64,000 nt of DNA, taken from NCBI GenBank assembly GCA_963969495.1, contig OZ018333.1, forward strand, positions 92,718,207 to 92,782,206. Direction: 5' to 3'. The notes beneath the pieces were generated by a model, which saw nothing but the letters and a program-made list of their open reading frames with translations, had not been told where the DNA came from and did no database searches. The position numbers and the translations under genes were made by a program. Position 1 is the first letter of the stretch. Each line of letters opens with the position of its first letter. This document shows, in pieces, positions 21,640-32,245 of the stretch. Source of the DNA: Ceratothoa steindachneri. Taxonomy: Eukaryota > Arthropoda > Malacostraca > Isopoda > Cymothoidae.

Positions 21640-23860
21640 ATTTGTTTCCTCCCGTTACATGTTAGCTATCTTTTTTGCAGACCATGATGACCCCGTGCTC
21701 CCTGCCCACCCGGCATGATGGCTCCATTCTTCTCTTTGATTTAAATACCTACTTTCAGGCAGTAGCAGTGCATCCACACCTGGATAGGAGGTATACCTTT
21801 ATTTCTGCGTACATTCCGCCATCAGCCAACTTTGGCGCGGAGGACTTACGCCCAGTTGTGGCACAGTTGTTGAGGCCCTTTCCACTGCTCAAGGATTTGA
21901 ACGGTAGACTCTCCCTCTGAGGAAACTACTTAATCAATTACAGGGGACAGGTCCTTGCTGACCAAATTGGTAAATGTTAATCTAGCCTTTTTCCTAGACA
22001 GCAAAGGCCACCTGTCTTCTGTACACTGTGGCTTCTGCAAGTTCCACTCTACGTTGTATGCTCTGCTCCGACTTGAAAATACTGTCTGTGCTGCATTGCT
22101 TCGTAGACAGCATTACGCGTGTTTTTATATCTGGCAAAGGTCTATGATACCGCATGACGATATGGTATCATGGAGCCTAACAACATGTTGGGGGTTAAGG
22201 GACGCCTACCCATCTTTACTTCTGCCAGATTGTTGATTCTGGGTACGAGTTTAGGGTATCCATAACATAACGGCCCACTGGGACAGGGAAGTGTCTTCAC
22301 TCTAGCTTTCCTTGACCTGAACATCAATGATAATCACCTCCATGCTGCCGGAATATGTGTTCGCTACGCTCTATGTGGACAACCTTTCATTCTCTTGGTG
22401 CATCCCAGATTCCAACTCTGGACCATTGACTCAAATAGGCATTGAACCTCACCTCTCGTTATGCCAAAGCGCACAGGCTTCAGTTTTCCTTGCACAAAAC
22501 TAAGGTGGTACACTTTGCCAACAGCCACAGCTTCATCCTGACCCGGACTTGTTCTTAAACAGGGTTCACCAGGAAGTGGTGGTGGATTCTGACTGTTCCT
22601 ATGTCTTGTTTTCGACCAATGTCTCACCTAGGAGGCTCTTATATGCTGCCTTAGGGTCTCTTGTACCCACACCATGAACATTCTTTGTTACATGACGTTC
22701 AGCACTTAGGGTCCTGATAAGGCTACTGTCTTGCTTTTCTACCACTCGTTTGTTCGTTCAAAGCTTGATTACCAATGCAAGTTTTATGCATCTGCATCCG
22801 AGCGTGTATTGCTGAAGGTGGACTCGATCCACTACACCGGTGTCCGCCTTACGACCTTTGCCATTCGCACGTCCCTCATTCAAACCCTTTTATTATCCTT
22901 AGGAGATGCCACTCGCTCTGGGCCATGCATACGGAGAGACGCCAGTCATACCCTAAACCCATGTGGTTTGGGCTAGGAAACTTCTTTGATAGCTCGTTGT
23001 AGCTCTTGTGCCGGTGGCGCCTATGGTTCTGCCCAGGACACCACCCTGAAAGGTACCACCTTTTACTTTTTATCACCATGCCTCTGCTTGCATAGCAGCG
23101 AGAGTAATGCCTTCGATCTTTTGGAGCGCACTTCGTGTCATGTTGGATCCTTGCCAGTGTACACTGATAGCTCCGGGTCCCAGGAGGGGATCAGATTTCA
23201 TGCCGTATCCCCTCTGTCAGCGGGGATCTACTGGGCGCTGGGTCTTTCTTCACGACAGGCTGCTTGCATACACCTCTGTGTACAGGAGATAGCGTGTCTT
23301 ACCCGGTTCGGAGACCAGATTGTGACCTTTATCAACTCACAAAGCATCCCGAGTGCTCTTGGAGCATTGGAATCTCCCCCACCCCCCCTCCTGTTCGCGG
23401 TATCCGTGACTCCACGGTTGCGGCGAGCTTGGTGGATATTGAAATTATCTTCATGTGAGAATTGCAGGGAATGAGGGCGCCAAAGAGTCCACAAGGACTG
23501 GGCGACTATACCAGCATTTCGCTCTTCCTCACATCGACGACATGGCTGGCAGAAATCAGGGTAGCCCACCCAACTGCTTGGCAAAGAAGAAGGGAGACGG
23601 CCGAAAAGTTGCGTGCCATTGCGCCGCGACTGTTCGCATGGAGTTACCCCCCCCCCCCCATGCCTCGACGACTTCAGGACGCTTTCTGTCATCTTCGAAC
23701 TATTGTACTCGCGGGACTCATTGCTATTTGATGGAGCACTCCCCTTTATGTTCCTGCAACGACTGCATTATCCCCAGACTGTTCATATTGAATGTTCCAG
23801 TCTTGGTCCTCTTCGCACACTTTAACTGTCCTGGTACCGGGATGAGCGGGGTCATCGCCC
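21640..23860 (+). pseudogene. LINE ORF2 (EN-RT-RNase H), copy F
   Basis: The EN remnant includes AVAVHPHLDRRYTFISAYIP (near 21760) and PFPLLKDLNGRLSL. RT includes FFLDSKGHLSSVHCGFCKFH and STLYALLRLENTVCAALLRR (21985-22105), the segment missing from copies G and H. Motif C reads YVDN near 22370 instead of YVDD. RNase H keeps VYTDSSGSQEG (23157) but has FINSQS where SDSQS is expected, and ends NEGAKESTRTG near 23470. The C-terminal Cys/His motif is partly legible near 23750-23800. It is not translatable. Confidence 0.78.
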
Positions 23861-23982
23861 CTGCACTCGGGACGGATTTGTGCACACAGACTTGTGAACT
23901 ACCTTTTTGGAGGAGGCTGGCTGGCTTTTTTGGCTTCTTGTTTTTTTTTTGTATCCTTTGTTTGCTTGGGAATTTTTAGAGT

Positions 23983-24039
23983 AGTCTAGCACTAGGCTGA
24001 AATTTTAATTACAGTGACATGCCCTGGAAGGCAGTCACC
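23983..24039 (+). promoter_or_regulatory. Family 2 3'-terminal hairpins, copy F
   Basis: AGTCTAGCACTAGGCT (23983-23998) forms the first stem. AGTGAC (24013-24018) pairs with GTCACC (24034-24039) around an inner ATGCC/GGCA. In copy H the outer stem is GGCGAC/GTCGCC. The third pair is C-G in copy H and T-A here, which keeps pairing. The A-rich tail follows at once. Confidence 0.65.
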
Positions 24040-24070
24040 AGATGGATTTAAAAAACAAACAAACAAACAA

Positions 24071-24956
24071 TCCGTACTTAATAGACCCAGATTTGTGACC
24101 TTGCTGTGAACCTGCATGCCTGCCCTCCTTAATTCCCAATGGAGGCTGCCATCCAGTTTCCATTGCCAACATTGTGGCAGCAGGCTCCGGATTGCCAGCA
24201 TTCACACTGTCTGCCCCGTTAAGTAGAGCCACTTAGGTGTTTGAAGGAACAATGAGAGGGGATCTAACTTTATCCCCCCCCCCTCCTCCCCATTGACAAA
24301 ACCACCAAACAGCCACAACAAATTATATATCGCTATACAAAAAAAATCACCCCAAATATGTAAATACAATCTTACAATCTAGAATAACTGTCCTCAATGC
24401 CTAAAATTTAAATAGCTCCCACCAAACTGCCAAAACATAAAGCAAACAAATATATATCCTAATTTAACTTACTATTTAATAAACTGTACAGATAATAGAT
24501 AAAGTTATATAGAACAACTGGCCAATGTATAAACCTGTATCAAAAGATGGGACAGGGGGGGTGGGGGAGGAAGGCAGGTCCTTTTCTTCCAAGGATTTGG
24601 CATGCATTTCTGGTGACTCTGTAGAGTTGCCACTTCTTGAGAATTGGCAGGTGCACGGTTCCACACTACCACTTAGGGACAATGTTGGGATTGTCGCACT
24701 CAACTGTCTATGAACTCAGTAGCTCCAGGCTGTGTCCTCGCTCACTCCACAACTTGTCTCTCAAAGTCCAATGTCATGACTTAGCTTACACGTCTCAACG
24801 AGATGAAAAAGAGAAGGCATTTCAATCATGGATTCACTGCCACACTCAAATATCCCTACCAATAACATACATGCAATCATCCCTACTCACACAGACTACT
24901 TCTCACTTGGTTAATTATTCAGCGCTGACTCAGTGATACTCCTGTCTAAGCCCACC
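24071..24956. other. Unassigned, AT-rich, no gene seen
   Basis: AT-rich between 24300 and 24530, with poly-C and poly-G runs near 24275 and 24555. Frames are short and carry no recognisable motif. Near 24094-24150 the text resembles 19045-19110. Confidence 0.4.
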
Positions 24957-25300
24957 CCTGTACAAGATCCTCCTGGAACGGCACAGTCCTCTAAGGATCC
25001 AAGAAGAAAGGAGGGACCCTGAAGCCCTATCCTTCCACATTGCAGTGAGAAAGATTAGGATGAGGTCGGCCAGTTCAGCTTCAGGGAGCCCTCCGCAGGG
25101 GGAGATAAGAAGGCTTGCACCTCTTCAAAAAAGTTAAAGAAGAAAAATAGTGGTTCCTCTCCTTCTAGGTTGAAAGTGGTTATGGGGTGGACGGGCTTCC
25201 CACCGATTCAGTGGGAGACTAGAACAAGGATGGTTTCTCCGATGGTGGGGTACCCTCAGGGAGAGGTGGGGCAAATATCAGACCAAGGATTTCATATCTG
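24957..25300 (+). pseudogene. Decayed LINE ORF1 N-terminal region (family 2-like)
   Basis: A Lys/Ser-rich stretch near 25120-25180 (TSSKKLKKKNSGSSPSR across frames) matches SSSKKKKKTRGSSLS in copy H (about 42045-42085). The upstream GACAAGATCC..AAGGA block recurs near 19323. It is too broken to give a protein. The link to family 2 is by local similarity only. Confidence 0.45.
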
Positions 25301-25447
25301 ACCTCAGGGTTTGCTCAGTGTGGAGACGCCTATTTGCGACAAAATCCGTGGTAGGGGTGAGGATCTAACCAAGAACTGAGGTAGCGGGGGTACTGCTACG
25401 ATCTCAGTTAAAGCAATGCCTTATTGCGTTTCTCTTCTGTTTGTTTG

Positions 25448-25515
25448 CGGTATGATGACCTATGATAGGCCCTTGTGGCTTTTGTCATCCATAAAATTAT
25501 GTTATGTTATGTTAT
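25448..25515 (+). repeat. CR1-like LINE 3' end with (TTATG)n tail
   Basis: ATGACCTATGATAGGCCCTT continues GTGGCTTTTGTCATCC and ends in TTATGTTATGTTATG. The same block ends the CR1-like element at 37677-37740. A short pentanucleotide tail is typical of CR1/L2-type LINEs. Only the extreme 3' end is present here. Confidence 0.7.
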
Positions 25516-26393
25516 TATATTACTATGACGTGGAATAAATTTATTTCGGTTTCATTATAGCATTGGGTTATAAAACAAACCAGGTTTGCTAATTCTGTCA
25601 ATGTATACATCTAATTACAAGATTTTGTGAGCAATTTGATAAAGTGCAAGGTTTTTCTGTGTGCTGATTTTTGCATATTTTTTTGCAGGGTTTTCTTGTG
25701 TGGAATGGAATTACTTTGTGCTGAGCGCCTAGGGCCCTTGAAAGGAAAAAAAATGTGCTGGTGTGAGACTTTTTTTGGCCTCCCTTATAAATATTTTATC
25801 ATAGATGATTAAGAGCTTCATCAGCTTTTCAATGCTATAACTAGAAAATGATATGCTTTATTTATTATAGTTGTATATTATAACCATTTACCAATGTTAT
25901 TAGTTAATTTCAAAATGTCTCAGGCTGATCTCAAAGAATACATATAACACAGTTGCTTTGTGAATTTCACAACTATATATATAATTTAACATTAATAGTA
26001 TAGCAATTCTCATTAGCAAAACAAATTTAATAATTCTATAACCCTAATACCTGTAATAGAAGGACAAGAATTTAGCAAAAACTCCCTGTATTTTTACTTC
26101 TTGGCTTAAAAATGGACATAAAAATGTACAAGCATTTCATACATGATAATGGAAAAAAATAAAATCATATTTGCCATTTAGAATTTTTAGTAAGCCTACT
26201 TACATACTAACCATTAATAGCCATATACATAAATGTACATCTTAATCACAATTCACACTTAATACATGTCCATATCATTAATTATTTACAAATATACCTA
26301 AATCATTCATCACCTATAATGCTCACTGTTTCATGAAGGCTACAGTCAACAGAAAATATATAAATGATAGTAAACTTAGTAAATAGACTAATT
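25516..26393. other. AT-rich DNA downstream of the hAT gene
   Basis: Very AT-rich, with no coding pattern. On the reverse strand it follows the stop codon of the hAT transposase (26394), so part of it is probably the 3' UTR and end of that transposon. I could not identify a terminal inverted repeat. Confidence 0.45.
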
Positions 26394-27033
26394 TTATTAA
26401 AACAGGATTGCCTTGCGTGCCTTTTTCTTGGCAAAACTACGAATTACAGTGTCAAAGTCTATATGTTTTGCAATGTCAGACTCAATACTGGGCCTAGCCA
26501 GGTTGTTCAGGTGACCCTGACCCATGGTGGACCTGAGATAATTTTTGATGAGCTTAAGCTTGCTGAAGCTCCTTTCTGCTAATGCTACTGTTGCTGGTGC
26601 TGTAAGGAACATCCTCAAGGTGACACTGAGGTTGGGAAATATACTTTCTAATCTGTACTCTGCCAAAGCATTTAACAGTTCCAATGCACCCAACTGTTTT
26701 CTACCAAAATTGGCATTGGGAACCATTGTTATGTGATTCACTTCCTGCACAAGGTCTTCACTGCTGAAGTCTTTAGAATACTTCTCTGCTAGTTTAGCTA
26801 CTTTGCACTTCAATTCCTCTTCTGACATCTTTTGGTAGTTCCTTCGAAAGCTGAAGATGTCAGAAATCTGTTTGGCTGCACTGAAACAAACTGTAAGCCC
26901 TCTAATAACATTATCCAATATTACATAAAATATGTGCTTTCGGAAGTGGGCTTCCTCAGAGGATTCATCTTCCTCGTTCATTTCATTCACATTTTCATCA
27001 GGTGTATCTTCATCATGGAATCTTGTTCTTTTT
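26394..27033 (-). pseudogene. hAT transposase, C-terminal part
   Basis: Reading the reverse strand gives RTRFHDEDTPDENVNEMNEE, then FRKHIFYVILDNVIRGLTVC, and then the hAT dimerisation region: FLTAPATVALAERSFSKLKL, IKNYLRSTMGQGHLNNLARP, SIESDIAKHIDFDTVI. It ends KKARKAILF at the stop. This pattern is typical of the hAT transposases with a TTF-type zinc finger (ZMYM-like relatives). The frame is open for 197 residues. It is cut off at 27033 by copy D. The matching N-terminal part lies at 35491-36637, and the middle (catalytic) part is missing. Confidence 0.88.
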
Positions 27034-27566
27034 CCCCCTTCCTCTCTAGGATCTTTTCTTCAGGGGTCGTGCCCAGAGAGGCTCTGGCCTTCTCGTGGCG
27101 AGGGGGAGGGGTCAGCCCTGGCGCCGTTAGGGGTCTTATGGAGCTGCCAACAAGACTTTTAACATGCCCCTCTTTCTTTCCTCCCCTATTACGTTATTCC
27201 ACTGCCCTTTATTTCCCCCTCTTCCTTCACCTATCTATTGGCCCTTATAGATACCCGACCTATGCTCATCATATGGATTGATTCCGAATTGTTCTTTCAA
27301 GAAGTTGGAAGAGGCTGGGCATCTCCACCGCCTTTGTCCACAGAATGCCCAACGAGAAACCCATCGTTGGCCCCTTTTCTCCCTGCGTAAGAGAACTCGG
27401 GCAGCCTCTTAGGTTTCTAAAGATGGTGTGGTGGATCCGTATCCATTCTCCAAGAGGACATACCGGACGTAACTGATTGTATAGTTACAGTAGTGCTGGG
27501 CCCTTGTAGGCCTCCATGGTGGGGAGCCCCGAGGGAGAATGCGAAGTTTTTTTCTTTTTGTTTGCA
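27034..27566 (+). promoter_or_regulatory. Family 1 5' leader, copy D
   Basis: The leader is about 530 bp from the element start to the ORF1 ATG at 27567, the same length as in copy J (61611-62136). It has the hairpin CCAGAGAGGCTCTGG at 27073-27087 and pyrimidine-rich tracts. An internal promoter is expected for a LINE but is not visible as a motif. Confidence 0.6.
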
Positions 27567-27717
27567 ATGGCTAGCCATAAACCAAAAACCTCCCCTTCTC
27601 GTAAGGGTTCTCGTGACAAACGTTCCTTAGCTCCCCTTTCAGCCTTCCCTCGCTCGTTGGACCCCTATTCCAACGAAGTAGACCCAGATCTAGATTATCC
27701 TCGCTTTCTTGTCATGA
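27567..27717 (+). pseudogene. LINE ORF1 N-terminus, copy D (interrupted)
   Basis: MASHKPKTSPSRKGSRDKRS, then LAPLSAFPRSLDPYSNEVD, is in one intact frame, unlike copy A. The frame is broken after RFLVMS by copy G. The rest of ORF1 starts at 30675, where the 11-bp target duplication repeats TCTTGTCATGA. Confidence 0.85.
27707..27717. repeat. Left target-site duplication of copy G
   Basis: TCTTGTCATGA, repeated exactly at 30675-30685. Removing one repeat and everything between restores the family 1 ORF1 text CTTTCTTGTCATGAATTC. Confidence 0.92.
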
Positions 27718-28377
27718 GTACGCCGTGCTGACGGGACTCAGCACCCCGTCCGACCCCAGCTTAGCCTCTTCTCCTTCCTTCAAAACACTTGTTTCCTTGC
27801 TTTTCATACAACCTCTCCCACAACTTTCTCTGGTCAGCCTCTAATTTCACAGGGTAGATGCTGACCTTTTTCTCAGCCAACCGTCCGGATCGGGGCTGAG
27901 GGGGGAGGGGACAATGTTCCCTAACCCCTGAGCTACGGTCTGGGGTGGTTGGTTTTTAACAACCTGCTTCATCCCTACCCATACCTTCCTCACATCCCTT
28001 TTCCTTTCCTCCTCACAATTATCTTTTTTACGTCGTGTCCAAGGTGGAGCCGCCATGCCGATGCACTGCCAGGCCACCAGGCGGGAAGGGTGGTCCCATA
28101 CGGTGGCGCCTGGCTCTGCCGGGCCTGTAAGCACCTCTTGCAGTGCGGGCAACTGCAAGAGGTGATGAGCTATTGCGTCCCGTGGCACAAATAGGGTCAC
28201 CATGCCCAATGATGAATATAAAAAAAAAACCAACCCTCAACTTCCCCTGTATCATCAACGGAGCCGCCCTCGCGCGGCTCAACCGAAAAAATGGAGGTTC
28301 TCCCCCTCCTGTGCTTGCGCAGGGGACCCTCCATATCTCGCTAACCGGAGAGGAGGCTCACTCTTCTCCTGCGCCTA
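27718..28377 (+). promoter_or_regulatory. Alternative leader of copy G
   Basis: It begins GTACGCCGTGCTGACGGGAC and shares its head with the SINE-like insert at 12917 and 13059. It does not resemble the leader of copy F. No long frame is recognised. Near 28242-28375 a short Pro/Arg-rich frame could be an ORF1 start. Being inside the duplication, it was part of the retrotransposed RNA. Confidence 0.55.
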
Positions 28378-30419
28378 GTCGGATGCTCTGCTCCGACTGG
28401 AAAATGCCGTCTGCGAGGCTTTCCTTCGTAGACAGGACTACGCCACGGTCTTTTTCGATCTGGAGAAGGCCTATGATACCACATGGCGATACGGTATCAT
28501 GGAGACTCTCCACACGATGGGGGCGAGGGGACGCCTCCCAATGTTTATATCTGAATTTTTGCGAGATCGTCGATTCCGCGTACGGGTGGGGGGAGCCCTC
28601 TCCGGCCCAAAGGAGCAGGAAGAGGGTGTCCCGCAGGGAAGTGTCCTCAGTGTCACACTCTTTGCCCTGAGCATCAACGGAAGATGTTCTCGCTACGCTC
28701 TACGTGGACTACTTTTCAATCTCTTTTGGCGCGGCCCAGATGCTAACTCTGGATCGTCGACTCCAACAGGCATTGAACCGCGTCTTTCGCTATGCCGAAG
28801 CGCACAGGTTTCAGATTTCTTTGGCCAAAACTAAGGTGGTGCACTTCTGCCGCCATCCACGGCTTCACCCCGACCCAGATTTGTTTCTTAATGGGGTGCG
28901 CCTGGATGTGGTGGAATCGCACCGTTTCCTTGGTCTTGTATTCGACCGACGCCTCACCTGGGAGGCTCATATTCGCAGCCTTAGGGTCTCTTGTACCCGC
29001 GCCATGGACATTCTCCGTTCCGTGACGTTCAGCGCTTGGGGCGCTGATAGGACTACTGCCCTACTTTTTTATCGATCCTTTGTTCGTTCGAAGCTTGACT
29101 ACGGATGCGAGTTTTATGCATCCGCAGCCGAGCGTTTATTGCGGAAGGTGGATTCGATCCACCACACCGGCCTTCGCCTTGCGACCGGTGCCTTACGCAC
29201 ATTCCCCATTAAGAGCCTGTTGGTCGATGCTGGGAAGATGCCACTCGTTCTGCGCCGCGTGCAGTGCATCACTCGCCTGTACGCGCGAGCCCGGCGCCTC
29301 CCTCATTCGCCAACAGCTCTCACTGCATCCGCAGCTGATCTCGATGGTGCCTATGCCGCCGAGAGACGACTGTCGTACCCTAAGCCCTTTGGGTTTAGGG
29401 CTAGGAAACTCTTTCGAGAGCTACATATAGCTCTCGGGCCGGTGGCGCCCCTGGTTCTGCCCAGGACGCCACCCTGGAGGGTACCACATTTGGCTATTTG
29501 TCGCCACGCCTCTGCTCCCAAAGCTTGTACGGTGCTGGGAGTATTGCGTTCGACCTTTTTGGAGCACACCTCGTGTCACGCTGGAACCGTGCCAGTGTTT
29601 ACGGTTGGCTCCAAGTCCCAAGAGGGGGTCAGCTTCCACGCCGTATCCCCTCTGTTTGAAGTCAGCGGGGCTCTGCCAGGCGCTGCGTCTGTCTTCACGG
29701 CCGTGCTGATGGCAATACACCACTCGGTACGGGAGATTACGCGACGTGCCCGGTTCGGAGACTGGATTGTGATCTATAGCGACTCACAATGCGCCCTGAG
29801 TGCTCTCGGGGCATTGGAATCTCTGCATCCCCTGGTAGGCGATATCTGTGACGCCACGGTTTTGGCGAGCCGGGCAGATGTCGAGATTATCTTCTGCTGG
29901 GTTCCTGGACATGTAGGAATTGCGGGGAATGAGGGCGCCAAAGAATCCGCGAGGACTCTGCGACCAAACCAGCGTTTCGCTCTTCCTCACACCGACTACA
30001 TGGCAGGAATACGGGCAGCTCTTCGGACTGCTTGGCAAAGAAGATGGGAGACGGTCGAAGGGAACTTAAAGTTGCGTGCCATTGCGCCGCGACTCTTCCC
30101 ATGGACCTATCCCCCAATGCCGCGGCGGCTTCAGGTTGCTTTCTGTCGTCTCCGAATCGGACACACTCGTGTGACGCATCGCTATTTGATGGAGCGCTCG
30201 CCTGCGCCCTATTGCGACGACTGCGTCGTTCCCCAGACTGTTCGGCACATTCTTGTTGAATGTCCCAGTCTGGGTGATCTTCGCGCACGTTACCTGTCCC
30301 GGTACCGGGATGGGCGGGGTCGCTACCGCCTGTCCTTTGTACTTGGGACGAGTGCGTGCACATTAACTGGTGGACTTGTTGACTTTGTGGGGGAGGCCGG
30401 GCTTCTTCACTTTATTTAA
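28378..30419 (+). pseudogene. LINE ORF2 remnant (RT-RNase H), copy G
   Basis: RT starts SDALL-like at 28378 and reads TVFFDLEKAYDTTWRYGIM (28448-28502), then GVPQGSVLSVTLFALSING. A 20-bp deletion near 28682 shifts the frame. Motif C is YVDY (Asp to Tyr). The following frame is open for 571 residues (28704-30419). RNase H has lost two catalytic acids: VFTVGSKSQEG (Asp to Val) and FTAVLMAI (Glu to Val), while YSDSQCALS keeps the third. It ends with CRLRIGHTRVTHRYL and CDDC...HILVEC. Long but catalytically dead. Confidence 0.88.
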
Positions 30420-30580
30420 GAAGGTTCTATTTTTTTCTTTGTTTGTTATTGTTTTCTTTGTAGGTTGCATGCTCCTGCACCGGGGTGAGGGAGACCTCCC
30501 CTCTCTGCCCGAGATTGCTTCCTAATTGTTAAGTTTTTCACATTTTTATCATTGTTGTTTTTATATTTTTATTTTAAAGT

Positions 30581-30636
30581 AGCCTAGTTCTAGGCTGTCG
30601 TGTTTCCGGCGACTGATGCCCAAGTGGGCAGATGCC
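30581..30636 (+). promoter_or_regulatory. Family 2 3'-terminal hairpins, copy G
   Basis: AGCCTAGTTCTAGGCT (30581-30596) is a perfect stem with a 2-base loop. GGCGAC (30608) to GATGCC (30636) encloses a perfect inner TGCCC/GGGCA stem. The outer stem is weakened by one wobble and one mismatch. The A-rich tail follows from about 30650. Confidence 0.6.
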
Positions 30637-30674
30637 AGATGGGTTCTATAAATAAAAATTTTAAAAAATAAAAA

Positions 30675-30685
30675 TCTTGTCATGA
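30675..30685. repeat. Right target-site duplication of copy G
   Basis: TCTTGTCATGA, identical to 27707-27717, placed directly after the A-rich tail. Confidence 0.92.
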
Positions 30686-32245
30686 ATTCATCATCCGACA
30701 CCCCACTTGCAAAAGTCGATGTGTTTGACGTCAATTAATCTTTTGAGTCCCGATGTGATCAAGAGGTAGTGGTGATGTCGTAGTCGAGGTTTCATCCCAC
30801 TCTCAACACAACCTTGTGCGAAATCTATCTTCATAGCTGAAATTCCAGTAACTGTCTCGCTCCATCCGCGTCTGAATTTTGTCAAAAGTGTCATCCGTTC
30901 AAACGAACTAAGGGACTACGACCTCCCTCGCCTCCAGAGCAAGCTTAGTACCCAACGTGTCACACACGTACACAGGGTAACTAAAACATTAGGCTCCACT
31001 ACGAGTCCCAACCGCGACACTGACTTTAACATTCGAACGACAAGTTCTACCGCAGTATATTAAAGCTGGGTACCTTCGTGTCCCGGTAAGTCCCTACATC
31101 GAAGTACCCAGACGCTGCTTCAATTGCAATCAATTTGGACATGTTGGCAGAGCCTGTCGGCACCCTCGCTCCTGCGTGAATTGTAGCTCTGACTACCATG
31201 GCCCTGAATGCACCAAAACGCCCCACTGTGCCAACTGCGGAGGTACCTACAGTGCTGCGTCGAAACTCTGCTCTATATTTTTATATGAAAAGGAAGTTCT
31301 CGCTTTGCGCGACTCCCTATGTCTAGATAAAAGAGAGGCCCACCAGCGTGCCCGAGCACAAACCTCCCAATCGGCCGGCTCTTCTCTGACTTTTTACGTG
31401 ACGCTGAACGAAACCGACCAGCCTGAAGCACTCCATCCTACATCTACTCGCAGCGGCAGAAACATTCAAGATATGCAGTCGAAGCATCGCTCTCACACTG
31501 AGATAACCGATGTAGCCCGCAGCTCTAGCTGGGAGAGACGCTCAGGGTGAGACACTTGAAGACTCCAGACGCTATTTGAAAGAATCTTCAACATCGACCA
31601 GTGAAGGTTCATCCACCTGGCCCCGAGACCCAAAGCCCAGTGGTAAGAGGAAGGATTCCTCTTCTGGATCATCGACCACCAATAAGCGGGCAGTCTCTGT
31701 AGCTGACTCGGCCGAACCCCGAGAATCTTCAATGGACTCTTTCTCTATGGCTGAACATTCTTTGCCCTTAAGTCCGTCCCACCCTTCACAGGACTTAGGC
31801 CCCATCCTGATCAAAAGGATGGTAGATATACACCCAGCTCCACACACCTCGCTCAGATCGCCTGTTCGTTTCACTCACCCTTCTACCCATATTCCGATGG
31901 AAGCAGTTGATACTCCAACATCACCAATCGCTGCGGTTGGACCAACCTCTCAGAGACCGAAAATACCCTCGACCCATGAATCTGGATCTACCGGCCGAAA
32001 ATCCGTTCTCGATCTTCCTTTTCCGCCAAGTTGTGAGCCCGAATTACAATCGAGGGCCTCGGTCGGTTCTCCAAAACCGTCGAAAAAAGCACCAGTTACT
32101 GCCCCCTCTAGGATCTCTCCCCCTGCAAAAGCAGGCTCCTCAAAATCAACTCTCCGTCTCCCAAGCTCTTTGGGACGAACCTCAAATACAATATCGGCCA
32201 CACAAGAGGAAAAGATATCCACAGTAGTATCTAACCGTCCCACAT
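30675..32245 (+). pseudogene. LINE ORF1, copy D, remainder
   Basis: The frame resumes as MNSSSDTPLAKVDVFDVN and meets a TAA near 30736. A short deletion near 30755 removes the EPRRMW segment present in copies A and J. Knuckles CFNCNQFGHVGRAC, CVNCSSDYHGPEC and CANCGGTYSAASKLC lie at about 31114-31270 and are all intact (in the third, His is replaced by Tyr). The Ser/Thr/Pro-rich C-terminal part is open for 223 residues (31576-32247). Confidence 0.82.

Larger units (their letters stand above)
19976..24070 (+). mobile_element. Family 2 LINE, copy F (old, near full length)
   Basis: The 5' leader starts TCCCCTCCCTCTCTGGG near 19976. It is followed by decayed ORF1, EN, RT, RNase H and Cys/His regions, two 3' hairpins (23983-24039) and an A-rich tail containing AAAC repeats (to about 24070). 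The leader matches that of family 1 copies D and J, whereas the coding parts match family 2 copies G and H. It is heavily mutated, with clear internal deletions in EN and between ORF1 and its leader. Confidence 0.8.
27034..27717 (+). mobile_element. Family 1 LINE, copy D, 5' segment
   Basis: It begins CCCCCTTCCTCTCTAGG, matching CCCCCTCCCTCTCTGG at the 5' end of copy J, so the copy is complete at the 5' end. It runs through the leader and the first 50 or so codons of ORF1, then stops where copy G is inserted. The flank on its left is hAT coding sequence. Confidence 0.9.
27718..30674 (+). mobile_element. Family 2 LINE, copy G, inserted in copy D
   Basis: An exact 11-bp duplication (27707-27717 and 30675-30685) encloses a 660-bp leader, a joined RT-RNase H-C-terminal region, the 3' hairpins and an A-rich tail. 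Everything between leader and RT (ORF1, EN, first part of RT) is absent, so a deleted RNA was inserted as one unit. It is very similar to copy H, so it is a young insertion. Confidence 0.92.

Noticed and set aside
26832..27281. 149-codon forward frame across the hAT and copy D junction
   Set aside because: It is antisense to hAT coding sequence on the left and reads the non-coding leader of copy D on the right.
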